Positions 8,220 through 17,671 of a DNA stretch of 22,674 bases are shown in pieces. The notes under the pieces were generated by a model. The model was not told the origin of the DNA. It worked only from the letters and a program-made list of their open reading frames with translations, and made no database searches. The first letter of the stretch is position 1. Each line of letters begins with the position of its first letter. Source of the DNA: a virus; the IMG/VR virus record IMGVR_UViG_3300027712_000159, positions 1-22,674 of that record; one strand, given 5' to 3'. The translations under genes and the position numbers were made by a program.

Positions 8220-10211
8220 ATGGCAGATTTTGGTTTTGTCGGCCCAAGTTACGAAGCACCTTCGATTTACCAAGAATCGCAGGAGTGTATTAACTTCTTC
8301 CCTGAGATTGACCCTTTAAAACAGGGCGGCAATCGCGGGGTGGTTGCGCTTTACCCAACGCCAGGTCTTACTACAAAAGTAGTTTTCTCAAACGCCCAAG
8401 AAGTCCGCGGTGTTCGCACCTTGTCGGGTGGTCAGCAAATGATTGCCGTGTGTGGGCCTTATGTCTATGTTCTCAGCTCTAACCTGACACCTTCTGTTGT
8501 TGGATTGCTTAACTCCAATTCAGGTCGCGTAGGCATATCTGACAACGGCATCAACGTCAACATTGTGGATGGTGCTTATCGCTACACATGGAGAATTTCT
8601 AATCCTTCCACAGCGATTTTCACAGGGTCAATTAGCGGCACAACTTTGACTGTGACTCAGGTCAGTAGCGGAGTGTTGGCCGCGGGTCAATCTGTTTATG
8701 GTATCGGCATAACCCCTGAAACAGTCATTACAGCCCTCGGAACGGGTACAGGCGGGGTAGGTACATACACAGTCAATTTATCGCAAACTATTGCCGCTGA
8801 ACAGCTTAATACGGCCACTGTTGGCTGTTTGTTTACCGGCTCAATGTCAGGCACGACTTTAACTGTGACTGCGGTGACAAGTGGCACTCTTTATGTTGGC
8901 CAAACAATCATCGGTACGGGTGTTTCTGCTAATCTAATTATCACGGCTTTGGGGACTGGAACTGGTGGGGCGGGAACTTACACAATCAGCGCCACTCAAT
9001 CGATTGCTTCTCGGACACTCTACGCCTTGTCATTCTCTGTATTGCCATCGTCAGACGGAGCGTTTAGCGGTGGTAATACGATTGACATTGTGGACAATTA
9101 CTTTGTTTACAACGACCCTGGCACTCAGGAATGGGGTGCATCTGATCTTTTAAGCCCTGTTTCTAGCTCTGTCAGTTATGCCCTTAAAGACGCTGCGCCC
9201 GATAAATTGGTGGCTTTGATTGTTGACCACCGCGAAGTTTATTTGATGGGTGAGGCGTCATCTGAGGTGTGGACAGATGTGGGCGCTGTGCCGTTTCCAT
9301 TTCAGAGAATCCCTGGCACTTCTACCCAACACGGCATAGGCGCACAGTTTTCCTTGTCGCGTCTTGGTAATTCGTTTGCTTACGTTTCACGCAACTCTCG
9401 TGGTCAAGCACAAATCATGCAGATGAATGGTTATATTCCTGAGAGGATTTCCACTCACGCGGTTGAAAATACCTTGGCAAACCAAAACATCTCAGACGCG
9501 ATTGCGTGGACATATCAGCTTGAGGGTCACGAATGTTATGTGGTGACATTCCCTTCTTTAAACCTTACATGGGTTTATGACGTTGCTACTCAGATGTGGC
9601 ACAAGTGGCTTTATCTGAACGACCAAGGCGTTTATCAACGCCACCGCGGTAACTGTTGCACATTGTTTCAGGGCATGGTTCTTGTCGGAGACTATGACAA
9701 CGGCAAGATTTATATGCTTGACCGCACTAATTTCACGGATGATGGCCAGACTATCCGTAGATTAAGACGCGCCCCTCACTTGGTGACTGACCTTCAAAGA
9801 CAGTATTTTGATGAGTTGCAGATTCAGTTTCAGCCTGGCGTTGGAACTACGGGTTTATCGACTGAGGTTTATTTCAACAACGAAATCTACATTGGTTCGA
9901 CTTACTACATCGGCTCCACTGCAACTTTTACCATCGGCCCTGATGCCGTTTACATCCTTGGCGACAAGATTACTCAAAATTCACCCACCACAACCAACCC
10001 TCAAGCCATGCTTCGTTGGTCAAATGATGGTGGATCAACTTGGTCGCGTGAGTATTGGGTGAGCATCGGACAGCTAGGAAAGTACCGCAATCGTGCCATT
10101 TGGAGACGTTTGGGGACTGCGCGTGACAGAATTTACGAAGTGTCAATCAGCGACCCCGTAAACGCGGTGATTGTGTCCGCTAACCTTAAAGCTAGTCAAG
10201 GAGAAAATTAA
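8220..10211 (+). CDS. P22 gp10-like packaged-DNA stabilisation protein with two inserted modules
   Basis: 663 residues, against 472 in P22 gp10. The start ([29 protein letters not shown]) and [23 protein letters not shown], and the later [57 protein letters not shown] and [11 protein letters not shown] are hallmarks of the Phage_stabilise family. A beta-rich module is inserted twice in tandem at about residues 134-197 and 205-268, which accounts for most of the extra length. In P22 this protein plugs the head-tail connector below gp4, matching the gene order here. The gene starts 9 bases after the gp4-like stop, with AAGGATAA upstream, and ends TAATG with the next gene. Confidence 0.88.
   Translation: MADFGFVGPSYEAPSIYQESQECINFFPEIDPLKQGGNRGVVALYPTPGLTTKVVFSNAQEVRGVRTLSGGQQMIAVCGPYVYVLSSNLTPSVVGLLNSNSGRVGISDNGINVNIVDGAYRYTWRISNPSTAIFTGSISGTTLTVTQVSSGVLAAGQSVYGIGITPETVITALGTGTGGVGTYTVNLSQTIAAEQLNTATVGCLFTGSMSGTTLTVTAVTSGTLYVGQTIIGTGVSANLIITALGTGTGGAGTYTISATQSIASRTLYALSFSVLPSSDGAFSGGNTIDIVDNYFVYNDPGTQEWGASDLLSPVSSSVSYALKDAAPDKLVALIVDHREVYLMGEASSEVWTDVGAVPFPFQRIPGTSTQHGIGAQFSLSRLGNSFAYVSRNSRGQAQIMQMNGYIPERISTHAVENTLANQNISDAIAWTYQLEGHECYVVTFPSLNLTWVYDVATQMWHKWLYLNDQGVYQRHRGNCCTLFQGMVLVGDYDNGKIYMLDRTNFTDDGQTIRRLRRAPHLVTDLQRQYFDELQIQFQPGVGTTGLSTEVYFNNEIYIGSTYYIGSTATFTIGPDAVYILGDKITQNSPTTTNPQAMLRWSNDGGSTWSREYWVSIGQLGKYRNRAIWRRLGTARDRIYEVSISDPVNAVIVSANLKASQGEN
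8619..9023 (+). repeat. Inserted beta-rich module, copies 2 and 3 in tandem (in gp10-like gene)
   Basis: Copy 2 (8619-8810) encodes [18 protein letters not shown] ... [20 protein letters not shown]; copy 3 (8832-9023) encodes [18 protein letters not shown] ... [20 protein letters not shown]. The two are nearly the same protein sequence in their core but differ at many third codon positions, so the duplication is old or the two arrived separately. Confidence 0.85.
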
Positions 10212-10450
10212 TGGCAACTTCAGGAATTTCCTCCTCACAGCAGATCAACCCTTACCCACAGTCAGAATTTTTAGAGCCTATGACAAAAAGACCTACACGG
10301 GCATGGCAACAATTCTTCCTAAATTTGGTAAACTTCAGTAGTAGCGCAACGGCCACCGCTGGGTCTGGAACTTTGCCTGCAAATCCTGTTGGCTTTATCA
10401 ACGTGACTGTGAATGGTAAGCCATTTAAAGTCCCTTATTACAATGTTTAA
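10211..10450 (+). CDS. Small phage protein of unknown function
   Basis: 79 residues, starting in a TAATG overlap with the gp10-like gene. It has a Pro/Gln/Ser-rich start (QQINPYPQSEFLEPMTKRPT), a short aromatic helix (RAWQQFFLNLVNF) and a compact end (GFINVTVNGKPFKVPYYNV) with alternating hydrophobic residues that may make a small beta hairpin. Its position between the DNA-stabilisation and ejection genes, where P22 has its tail needle, suggests a small tail-tip or virion component, but it has no coiled coil like a needle. I do not recognise the family. Confidence 0.7.
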   Translation: MATSGISSSQQINPYPQSEFLEPMTKRPTRAWQQFFLNLVNFSSSATATAGSGTLPANPVGFINVTVNGKPFKVPYYNV

Positions 10451-10459
10451 GGATTTGTA

Positions 10460-12637
10460 ATGCGATTCGACCCTAATTCATATATGTCTGGTGATGGTGA
10501 GGCTGGATTTGATATTGGCGCAGGCCCTGTCAATCCTGTTCTTAATGCACGTCAAAAGTTAGCCCAACAGATTGCGGCAAGTGGAGTAAGCCCCGCCGCG
10601 GCTGCTAAGATGGCTGAGAATCTGGCCACATCTGGCATCACAGATATTAACCAACTTGGCATGGTGGATGTGCCTTATGACACCCAAGTCAATCTAAATG
10701 GCCGCGGTCAATACGTTGATTTGCAAGGAAACATTGTTGACCCAAGCAAGGTGACAGCACAAGATGTTAGCGGAGAATCTGGCACTCAGACTGTTTACAC
10801 AGCGCCTATCACTACTTCAAGTCTATTGGGCAACAAAGAAACTGGTCAGCGTATTGCTTCACCTTTCAGCACTAGCGCGGTCACAGCGCCAGGTCTTTTT
10901 GGCGGTGAAGGTAACACGGGCTACCATGTAACTTTTGATGCTCAGGGCAACCCTAAGTTTTCCACTTCTACAATCAAAGATGACAACTCTGCCCTTGGTT
11001 CATTAGCGACCATCGGTTTAAGCCTTGCTTTTCCTGAGTTTGCGCCATTGATTGCGGGCGGCTCGACTGCGCTTCAGGGTGGAAACATTGGTGACGTTTT
11101 AAAGAGCGCGGCTTTGGGTTATGCGGGTCAGCAATTAATGGGACAGTTTGGCGGGCCTGAATATGGCCCTTCTCAAACTCCTCAAGAACTGCCATCTGAT
11201 TTTAATCAGTATCTTGCGCCCCCCACAGCTTCTCCCCCCCCAGTTGCAACTTCATACCCTGTTCCTGATCAACCTCCTTTTCAAGGTCAGATTACTAATT
11301 ACCCTCAAACATCTATAAATGATCTTGCAAATACTGCGCCTCCAGCCGCTGTTGGTACACCATTACAAAATATTGGAGAGTTACAGCCTACTGATTATTC
11401 ATTAGGATCAACTACTCCTCAAACTGCTCCAAATTATTTGGAAATTCCAAGAGGCGGTGAAGGTCTTGGCGCTACTGATTATTCATTGGCCAACAGCACA
11501 AGCACAAATCCAATTACTGATATGGGTGGCGCTCAAGGAATACAACCTAGTGGATCAGCTAATTTGTCAAACATGGGCGGTGGTCAAGGTTTAACAATAA
11601 ACCCTGGCGCTCCGTCAACAACTTTATCTGGTGCTTTATCTTCTTTTGGCGGTGTAAACCCAGCATCTATGTCAAGCATGGGTGGCGCTCAAGGTTTGAC
11701 ATATCAAACACCCACAGGATTAGTTACTAATGATGGATTACTACCTACTGGTGGTTTAACTGGTACTTCTTCAGTTTTAGGCGCTACTGGTTTAAATACA
11801 GGCGCAAATGTTGCGGGAAATCTTGGTTCAAGTTTAGCTGGAACTGGTTTGGCAGCGGGCGCAGCGGGTGCAGGTACATTAGGAGCCGTTGATGGTGCAA
11901 CAAGTGGGCTTGCTAGTACTGCCGCGGCAACTGGTGGCGGTTTGCTATCAGGTCTTTCTCCACTTCAAATTGCGGCTTTGGGAAGCGGTTTGCTTGGCGC
12001 TACTGGTTCAATTATTGCTAACAAAGCAATCAGTTCTGGTCAAGATATTCAAAACGCTTCAGCCCAAAAGTCTATGGGTGTTCTTGGCGACATTTACAAC
12101 ACAAATTTAAAAAGTATTGCTCCTTATCAGGAAGCTGGTGTCGGTGCGTTGAATGAAATCAACAAACAGATGCCATATTTGACACATCAGTTTGATGCAA
12201 ATGATTTAAAATCTGGTTTAGCACCTAACTATGAATTTATGTTGGGACAAGGGCAAATGGCCAACCAACGTGCGGCAAATGTTGGAGGCGGTGCTTTGTC
12301 TGGAAACACACTGACAGGTTTGAATCGCTACACCCAAGACTATGCCGGCAACGCTTATCAGAACGCGTTTAATAACTACAACACTCAGCGCAACAACATT
12401 TACAACACGTTGTCGGGTATTGCGGGCATGGGCTCTACTGCTAACCAACAAGGTATTGGCGCGGGTACGGCTTACGGCACAAACACCACTAACCTAAACA
12501 CTGGTTTGGCAGCGGCTAATGCAGCGGCTACTATTGGTAAAGCTCAAAACATGGGTACAACAATTTCTAATCTTGGCAACACGGCATTGTTGGCAAGTTT
12601 GTTAGGCCAAAACAATGCTGTTATACCTGGAGGTTAA
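10460..12637 (+). CDS. Ejection / DNA-transfer protein, gp7-like C-terminus with long low-complexity linker
   Basis: 725 residues. The C-terminal ~200 residues (LKSIAPYQEAGVGALNEINK; DLKSGLAPNYEFMLGQGQMA, NQRAANVGGGALSGNTLTGL, YQNAFNNYNTQRNNIYNTLS) match the 'N-x-x-x-I-xPYxxAGxxA...Y.F.L.QGxxA..R.AA..GG..SG' pattern of phage DNA-transfer proteins (P22 gp7 position). Two hydrophobic Ala/Gly/Leu stretches (about 179-230 and 455-520) could insert into membrane. Between them is a Pro/Ser/Gly-rich linker with repeated GGAQGL and TDYSL units. Such proteins are packaged in the virion and expelled into the host envelope before DNA. It lies first of three large ejection-type genes. Confidence 0.75.
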   Translation: MRFDPNSYMSGDGEAGFDIGAGPVNPVLNARQKLAQQIAASGVSPAAAAKMAENLATSGITDINQLGMVDVPYDTQVNLNGRGQYVDLQGNIVDPSKVTAQDVSGESGTQTVYTAPITTSSLLGNKETGQRIASPFSTSAVTAPGLFGGEGNTGYHVTFDAQGNPKFSTSTIKDDNSALGSLATIGLSLAFPEFAPLIAGGSTALQGGNIGDVLKSAALGYAGQQLMGQFGGPEYGPSQTPQELPSDFNQYLAPPTASPPPVATSYPVPDQPPFQGQITNYPQTSINDLANTAPPAAVGTPLQNIGELQPTDYSLGSTTPQTAPNYLEIPRGGEGLGATDYSLANSTSTNPITDMGGAQGIQPSGSANLSNMGGGQGLTINPGAPSTTLSGALSSFGGVNPASMSSMGGAQGLTYQTPTGLVTNDGLLPTGGLTGTSSVLGATGLNTGANVAGNLGSSLAGTGLAAGAAGAGTLGAVDGATSGLASTAAATGGGLLSGLSPLQIAALGSGLLGATGSIIANKAISSGQDIQNASAQKSMGVLGDIYNTNLKSIAPYQEAGVGALNEINKQMPYLTHQFDANDLKSGLAPNYEFMLGQGQMANQRAANVGGGALSGNTLTGLNRYTQDYAGNAYQNAFNNYNTQRNNIYNTLSGIAGMGSTANQQGIGAGTAYGTNTTNLNTGLAAANAAATIGKAQNMGTTISNLGNTALLASLLGQNNAVIPGG
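11389..11697 (+). repeat. Degenerate peptide repeats in the ejection-protein linker
   Basis: The MGG(A/G)QG(I/L) unit is encoded three times (starting at 11522, 11573 and 11678) and TDYSL twice (near 11389 and 11474). The stretch is visibly more AT-rich than the flanks and encodes a flexible Ser/Thr/Gly/Pro linker. Confidence 0.65.
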
Positions 12638-12639
12638 GA

Positions 12640-13941
12640 ATGGCTGATTTCTTTACTGGTTACTCTAACGTTGTGCCTAAGCAGACTTCGTTGTCTGACA
12701 TTATGAATTTGGCTTCTGGTGTTCAAAACTATCAGCAAGCCCAACAAATGAATCCTTTGACGTTGCGTAAAGCCGCGGCAGAGACTAAAGTATCTGAAGA
12801 AACTGCGCCTACTCGGATTGCACAGCAAAAAGCTGAAACTGAAACGGCTCAAATTGGCGTTAACTCAGCTAAGTTAGAAAATGCTCGTAAGCATTTGGAT
12901 AATGTCAAACGTGAATCTGTAAAATTATTGCAAGAAGACAAGTTAACCCGCGATGACGTGGTTAATCACTACAAAAAAACCATCAAAAACGTTGGTGGTG
13001 ATGAGAGTGTAATCAATCAAGCTATTGAGAGAATTCCACAAACAGACGACACAAACGCGTTAAAGACTTGGATTGCTCGTGACTTTACTGGCGCTTTGAG
13101 TGCTGAAAGTCAGATTGATAAGTTGTTCCCAACGGCCACAATGGTTTCTACAGGCGCAAAAAATGTTCCTGTGCAAATGGGCTCAGCAATTGCGTTTGGT
13201 ACGCCTGGCACACAAGTGGGCAAATCCATTGAGGCAGAATTACCACCAACAACACAAGTTGTTAATTCTCAAACTGGTGCGGGCCAATTGCTTGGGCCTT
13301 TGTCACAACGTCAGCCAGGTCAATCTTTGCAAACTAGCGTTGGCCCTGCTCAGACTCAGATGTTTCAAGCAGGCGGTGAAACAGCATCCAAAGACTACAT
13401 TGAAACTATTGACAAAGCCAAAAACGCACAGAATCGTATTGGCACATTACAAAACATCCGCAATCTGTCTGAGAAGGCGTTTACAGGCGTTGGTGGTGGC
13501 CGCAAAGAGTTGTTGGCTGGTGTGGCCAATGCGGTCGGCATCCCTGCTTATGAGATGGAAAAAACTGCCACGGATGAGTTGGCCAAAAATAGCGCTTTGT
13601 TAGCGCTTGCTGGTGGCAACACAGATGCGGCTCGCGCTTTGGCTGAGATTGCAAACCCTAATAAGAAAATGAACGAAGGCGCTATCAAAGGCGTTGTCAA
13701 TCAACTTATTGGCGTGGAAAAATTAAACATGGCCAAAGCCGATTACATGGCACAATTTGCCTCAAATCCTGATGTTTACAACCAAAAACTTCAGTTGTTT
13801 AACAAGATTGCTGACCCTCGTTTGTTTCAGGAAATGTCTGCCGCTGATGTAGCGCAATTAAAGCGTTCAATGTCAGATGCAGAGCGCAAAGACCTGTCAA
13901 ACAAAATCATGCAAGCTAAGATGTTGGGGATTATTAAATAA
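12640..13941 (+). CDS. Ejection-type internal virion protein (P22 gp20 position)
   Basis: 433 residues, beginning 2 bases after the previous stop, with GGAGG upstream at a good distance. The first ~110 residues are helical and charged (NYQQAQQMNPLTLRKAAAET, then repeated AETxTA-type heptads), typical of rod-like ejection proteins; the middle is Gln/Thr/Gly/Pro-rich; the C-terminal ~180 residues are again helical (YIETIDKAKNAQNRIGTLQN; ALLALAGGNTDAARALAEIA). Length is close to P22 gp20 (471). No enzymatic motif is visible. It sits between two other ejection-type genes and shares a TAATG junction with the next. The role assignment rests on context and composition, with no recognised domain. Confidence 0.7.
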   Translation: MADFFTGYSNVVPKQTSLSDIMNLASGVQNYQQAQQMNPLTLRKAAAETKVSEETAPTRIAQQKAETETAQIGVNSAKLENARKHLDNVKRESVKLLQEDKLTRDDVVNHYKKTIKNVGGDESVINQAIERIPQTDDTNALKTWIARDFTGALSAESQIDKLFPTATMVSTGAKNVPVQMGSAIAFGTPGTQVGKSIEAELPPTTQVVNSQTGAGQLLGPLSQRQPGQSLQTSVGPAQTQMFQAGGETASKDYIETIDKAKNAQNRIGTLQNIRNLSEKAFTGVGGGRKELLAGVANAVGIPAYEMEKTATDELAKNSALLALAGGNTDAARALAEIANPNKKMNEGAIKGVVNQLIGVEKLNMAKADYMAQFASNPDVYNQKLQLFNKIADPRLFQEMSAADVAQLKRSMSDAERKDLSNKIMQAKMLGIIK

Positions 13942-16157
13942 TGGCCTCTCTTGCTGAACTTTGGGATTCCGGCCCTGCACCGGCAACATCTGATAAACGT
14001 CAAGTTGATCGCATGGCTGTTTTGCAAGACGAGATGTCTAAGGCAAAACAACGCTTGGCCAGTGGCGACCAAAGAGCGCAAAGAGACATTGAAGCCTTAA
14101 CCCGTGAGATGGGCGGCAAGGTAGTTCCCCAAGCCATGCCTCAGGCTATGCCACAAGCTGCCCCTCAAGCCGCACAAGAGCAAACATTGGCTAACTTGTG
14201 GGAATCTACACCCGCGGCTGGTGAGCCTGCAAAAGTAATTCAAAAGCCTGATACTTCAATGTCTCAGATGGCTTCTCAGTTTTACAACAACTTGCAACAA
14301 GGTAAAAAAGACTTTGGTGCAGGGCTTGCTTCTTTGGCTGACACAACTATTGGTGGCATTTTGCCAATGTCAGGACAAGTGGTTCAAGCGGCTACTCGGC
14401 CTTTTACTACTCCTGAAAAAGCACAGGAATATGGCCAAACAGTCACAAGCGCATTAGAAAAACCATTTGGCAAAGCGTTTGGCGTGACTGAAAACCCTGC
14501 TTACAAAAGCGAGGCATCACGCCAGTTAATGGATTTTGTTGGCCAAAACATTAACAAAGGTGCTGAGTGGATCGCGTCTAAAACAGGCTTACCGCTTGCT
14601 GACGTACAAAACATGGTTGGAACGGCTACAGTGGCTGCGCCAGGCATGGTCGCTAAACCCTTGGGCGTTGTGGCCAAACCTTTTGTAAAAGGTGCTGAGA
14701 CTTTAAACAGATATGCCAATGAACTTCAGGTTGGCGCTCCTGGTCAACTGCAACAACAGTTTCAGGCTAAAGGTGGTTTGCAAAGCGCGGGCGCTGCGGC
14801 CACAACAGACCAAGCGGCTGTTCAAGCCTTGTTAGCTAAAGCAAGTCCTGAGTTACAAGCTGAACTAAGAAACACGCCAGCGCATGAATTTAATAGGCCT
14901 GCACTAGAACGCGCAGTTGAAGCTGATACTTTGCCTGTGCCTGTTCGTTTGACAAAAGGCCAAGCCTCTCAAGATGTAAATTTGCTTTCTGATGAAATGA
15001 ACATGAGAGGCAAAAACCCTGAGTTGGCCAATCGTTTTAATGAGCAAAATGGTAAGTTGATTGAGAACATGAACGCCATTAGGGACACTGCCGCCCCTGA
15101 TGTGTTTGGTACAAACCATTTAGAGAACGCTGAATCAATCATCAATTCTTACAAAACGCTTGATGACACGCGCACGGCTGACATATCTGCTAAATACAAA
15201 GCCCTCAAAGATGCCGCGGGTGGTGACTTCCCTATTGACGGAAAGCAGTTTGCCATCAATGCTGAAAAGATGTTGGGCAAAGAGTTAAAGACTGACTTCT
15301 TGCCTCCTGCTCTGGCCAAACAATTAGATCGCTACAAAAATGGCGAGACAATGACGTTTGAGCAATTTGAAGCCATGAGAACTAATTTGGCGTCTGAGAT
15401 GCGTAAGGCAGAGCGTTCAGGTGATGGCAACGCTAAAGCGGCTTCTAGTATCGTTCGCACGGCCTTAGAGGACTTACCATTGTCAGGTGAGGCAGAAGCC
15501 CTCAAGCCCTTGGCTAATGAGGCACGAAACGCGGCTAAAGCTCGTTTTGATATGCTCAAAAAAGACCCCGCATATGATGCCGCGGTCAATGATGTTGCCC
15601 CTGATAAGTTTGTCAACAAATACATTATTGGCGGTAATAAGCGAGATTTACAGACATTAGTGGAACAACTCGGTCAGGGCTCTGAAGGCCACCAAGCCGT
15701 GTCTGCTTCTGTTGTGAACTGGTTAAAAAGCAAAGCTGGTGTGGTTGATAACAATGGAAACTTCAGCCAAGCGGGATATAACAAAGCGTTGCAACAGATT
15801 GACCCTAAGTTACTTGAGTTAGTTGATGGCCAGACTGCCCAGCAGTTAAAGGCTTTGGGTAATGTTGCTAGGTATACGCAAGCACAGCCCCGTGGAAGCT
15901 ACATCAATCAATCAAATACATTTGTGGCGGGTGCTAAAGAATTTGCCAAGGGCGCTCTTGAAAAAGGTGCTAATTATGGTTTGGGCGCAGGCATGATTCC
16001 TGTTGGCACAATGATTCGTGAATCGGCTCAAAAACGTGCCATGAAACAACAAACTGAAGAATCTTTGAAGCCTGGTGCAGGCACAAAACTTTCTGACATT
16101 GGCAAATCACCAAAAGCCGTAAAAATTGATTTAAGCGGCATGGCAAACAAGGAATAA
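13941..16157 (+). CDS. Large ejection-type internal virion protein (P22 gp16 position)
   Basis: 738 residues starting in a TAATG overlap. It opens ASLAELWDSGPAPATSDKRQ, repeats a similar LANLWES unit near residue 86, has an Ala/Gln/Met/Pro repeat (QAMPQAMPQAAPQAA), then amphipathic Gly/Ala-rich segments (about 118-260) and a long helical C-terminal half (about 300-680). The LAxLW unit repeated near the N-terminus may be a short linear motif for packing or docking. No transglycosylase motif is apparent. Length and position as the last and largest of the trio fit P22 gp16 (609 residues). Function is inferred from synteny. Confidence 0.7.
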   Translation: MASLAELWDSGPAPATSDKRQVDRMAVLQDEMSKAKQRLASGDQRAQRDIEALTREMGGKVVPQAMPQAMPQAAPQAAQEQTLANLWESTPAAGEPAKVIQKPDTSMSQMASQFYNNLQQGKKDFGAGLASLADTTIGGILPMSGQVVQAATRPFTTPEKAQEYGQTVTSALEKPFGKAFGVTENPAYKSEASRQLMDFVGQNINKGAEWIASKTGLPLADVQNMVGTATVAAPGMVAKPLGVVAKPFVKGAETLNRYANELQVGAPGQLQQQFQAKGGLQSAGAAATTDQAAVQALLAKASPELQAELRNTPAHEFNRPALERAVEADTLPVPVRLTKGQASQDVNLLSDEMNMRGKNPELANRFNEQNGKLIENMNAIRDTAAPDVFGTNHLENAESIINSYKTLDDTRTADISAKYKALKDAAGGDFPIDGKQFAINAEKMLGKELKTDFLPPALAKQLDRYKNGETMTFEQFEAMRTNLASEMRKAERSGDGNAKAASSIVRTALEDLPLSGEAEALKPLANEARNAAKARFDMLKKDPAYDAAVNDVAPDKFVNKYIIGGNKRDLQTLVEQLGQGSEGHQAVSASVVNWLKSKAGVVDNNGNFSQAGYNKALQQIDPKLLELVDGQTAQQLKALGNVARYTQAQPRGSYINQSNTFVAGAKEFAKGALEKGANYGLGAGMIPVGTMIRESAQKRAMKQQTEESLKPGAGTKLSDIGKSPKAVKIDLSGMANKE

Positions 16158-16159
16158 AC

Positions 16160-16702
16160 ATGGCAGTCAATCTTTCCCCTATTGGTAACGGATTCCAATT
16201 TTTCACCACTACTGGCCTCCCCTTGGCTGGTGGGTTTATCTATACCTATGCCGCAGGCACGACCACGCCTCAGTCGACCTACACAACCTCAACGGGTAAT
16301 GTGGCCAATACAAATCCTATTCAGTTACAAACTGATGGCCGCCCACCACAAGAGGTTTGGCTAACCGCGGGGTCAAATTACAAATTTGTTTTGACTGACG
16401 CTAACCTGACAGTTATTCAAACTTACGACAACTTGTACGGAATTATTGGAACGACTGCGGCTGTAAGCGCTGTGCCATCTGGCGGCATTATTATGTGGTC
16501 TGGCTCGATCGGTTCAATCCCTGCTGGTTACTACCTCTGTAATGGTCAGAATGGCACTCCAAACCTTCAGGATTCGTTTGTTGTGGGGTCAGGTAACACT
16601 TACGCTGTTGGCAACACTGGTGGCTTTACAGCGGCTTCTACAAGCAACGTGGGGACATACCTTCCGACTTACTATTCTTTAGCGTACATTCAGAAAGCCT
16701 AA
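16160..16702 (+). CDS. Tail-collar-domain fibre protein
   Basis: 180 residues. Residues 1-95 have the GNGFQFFTTTGLPLAGGFIY, TYAAGTTTPQSTYTTSTGN and NPIQLQTDGRPPQEVWLTAG pattern shared by head-binding/N-terminal domains of many phage tail spikes. Residues about 105-150 read GGIIMWSGSIGSIPAGYYLC NGQNGTPNLQDSFVVGSG in two consecutive blocks, a clear phage tail-collar domain (Pfam Collar). The protein is short and has no receptor-binding domain after the collar, so it may be a fibre adaptor. It begins 2 bases after the ejection gene and is the last obvious virion gene before lysis. Confidence 0.85.
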   Translation: MAVNLSPIGNGFQFFTTTGLPLAGGFIYTYAAGTTTPQSTYTTSTGNVANTNPIQLQTDGRPPQEVWLTAGSNYKFVLTDANLTVIQTYDNLYGIIGTTAAVSAVPSGGIIMWSGSIGSIPAGYYLCNGQNGTPNLQDSFVVGSGNTYAVGNTGGFTAASTSNVGTYLPTYYSLAYIQKA

Positions 16703-16703
16703 A

Positions 16704-16907
16704 ATGAACGAGATTGATTTAGTCCAATATGGTGCGCTTCAGCAAAAAGTCGAGTCAATGGAGGCAAAGATTGACAAGATGGAAGGCCAGTTGGACACTT
16801 TGATTGAGTTGGCTAACAAAGGCCGTGGCGGGTTCTGGATGGGCATGGTGTTTGTGTCGGCAATATCTACGTTTGTCGGTTACATCACTCACTATTGGTC
16901 GAAATGA
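16704..16907 (+). CDS. Small coiled-coil plus membrane protein (lysis-cassette, holin/XhlA-like)
   Basis: 67 residues. An N-terminal coiled coil (ALQQKVESMEAKIDKMEGQL, DTLIELA) is followed by one transmembrane segment (GFWMGMVFVSAISTFVGYIT) and a short tail. This resembles short phage haemolysin XhlA-like or accessory holin proteins. The ATG is 1 base after the collar stop. It is the first of a run of membrane or secreted proteins leading to the holin and endolysin. The precise role (holin, antiholin or envelope protein) cannot be told from sequence. Confidence 0.75.
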   Translation: MNEIDLVQYGALQQKVESMEAKIDKMEGQLDTLIELANKGRGGFWMGMVFVSAISTFVGYITHYWSK

Positions 16908-17188
16908 AATGGTTTTGGCTATTTCTTATTTGCTTGGTATTTTGGGCGAGTGCAAAAGCGCCTTGCACAGTTACAGACTTTTACGCTCTGAGTTGGCTGG
17001 GAAACCCATCGGAGAGGCATCAAAGATTGTCGCAGTGGCTCACCACAAATGGTGATAACTGCTCTGCTGAACAACTAGCGGGTATTTGGAATAATTTGGC
17101 AGCGTGGGCTGGTGTTGCAGATAGTGCAGAACTTCGCTCTAAAGTGCTGTATTACTATGCAAGGGCGGCTGAAAGGGAAAAGAAGTGA
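16904..17188 (+). CDS. Small exported protein of the lysis cassette
   Basis: 94 residues from the ATG of an ATGA overlap (16904); an in-frame TTG at 16895 is less likely. The first 17 residues (MKWFWLFLICLVFWASA) form a signal peptide or N-terminal anchor, then KAPCTVTDFYALSW and a soluble helical part. Two Cys remain after the signal (in APC and DNC), which could pair in the periplasm. The residues before the first Cys (KAP) do not make a convincing lipobox, so I do not call it an outer-membrane spanin. Function is unknown. Confidence 0.75.
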   Translation: MKWFWLFLICLVFWASAKAPCTVTDFYALSWLGNPSERHQRLSQWLTTNGDNCSAEQLAGIWNNLAAWAGVADSAELRSKVLYYYARAAEREKK

Positions 17189-17424
17189 AAGTCAGCTTTG
17201 ACAAATGGTATCCCATAGTCCACCCAATGGCTTCCACGCAAGCCGAAGTGTTTGTCAAAAGGATTGAAAAGTTAGATGCTGAACGTGCAAATCAGGTTCA
17301 AGTTGACAATCAGGTAAAGAAGTTTCACCAATATGAGTATGAGATATACAACTATCGGATGCGGCAGATAACTCTAAACATTGAGATTGCCAATTTAAAA
17401 CGTAACATTGACCAACTAGCGTGA
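17185..17424 (+). CDS. Small charged helical protein in the lysis cassette
   Basis: 79 residues with a GTG start overlapping the upstream TGA (GTGA) and AAAGGG seven bases upstream. The sequence is helical and charged (AEVFVKRIEKLDAERANQVQ; VKKFHQYEYEIYNYRMRQIT, LNIEIANLKRNI) and is likely a coiled coil. No membrane segment or signal is seen, so it is cytoplasmic or partner-bound. I do not recognise it. Confidence 0.7.
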   Translation: MKVSFDKWYPIVHPMASTQAEVFVKRIEKLDAERANQVQVDNQVKKFHQYEYEIYNYRMRQITLNIEIANLKRNIDQLA

Positions 17425-17431
17425 GAATTAA

Positions 17432-17671
17432 ATGAGCGATCTAAGAGAAAAACTTACCTTTTCTGTGACCTTGATGGTTACTGCCACCCTTTGCCTAGTC
17501 ATGCTTGGCATTATCTTTGCTTTGTTGATGGGCTTGTATTCTGCTGACGTTGACAACTCGGAAGTTTTTAAAGAGATTACTCCCGTACTTCAGACCATTA
17601 CTGGGGGTTTCATAGGTTTATTGGCGGGTATTAAACTTTCACAAACTTTTGACAAATCGGATGAACAATGA
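17432..17671 (+). CDS. Two-transmembrane holin-like protein
   Basis: 79 residues with two hydrophobic segments (VTLMVTATLCLVMLGIIFAL, about residues 12-35, and ITGGFIGLLAGIKL, about 56-70) separated by an acidic loop. The N-terminus is charged and the C-terminus hydrophilic (SQTFDKSDEQ). Size and topology fit small phage holin or antiholin proteins. There is only a weak ribosome site (GAG) before the ATG. It shares an ATGA overlap with the 33-residue ORF that follows. Confidence 0.7.
   Translation: MSDLREKLTFSVTLMVTATLCLVMLGIIFALLMGLYSADVDNSEVFKEITPVLQTITGGFIGLLAGIKLSQTFDKSDEQ

Noticed and set aside
13100-13603. 167-codon plus-strand ORF inside the second ejection gene
   Set aside because: Composition (Leu/Gln/Arg/Trp-rich, no domain pattern) is typical of an out-of-frame shadow, and it lacks a ribosome site.
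16160-16702. Diversity-generating retroelement target in the tail-collar protein
   Set aside because: No reverse transcriptase, template repeat or adenine-directed variability signature is visible in the window.
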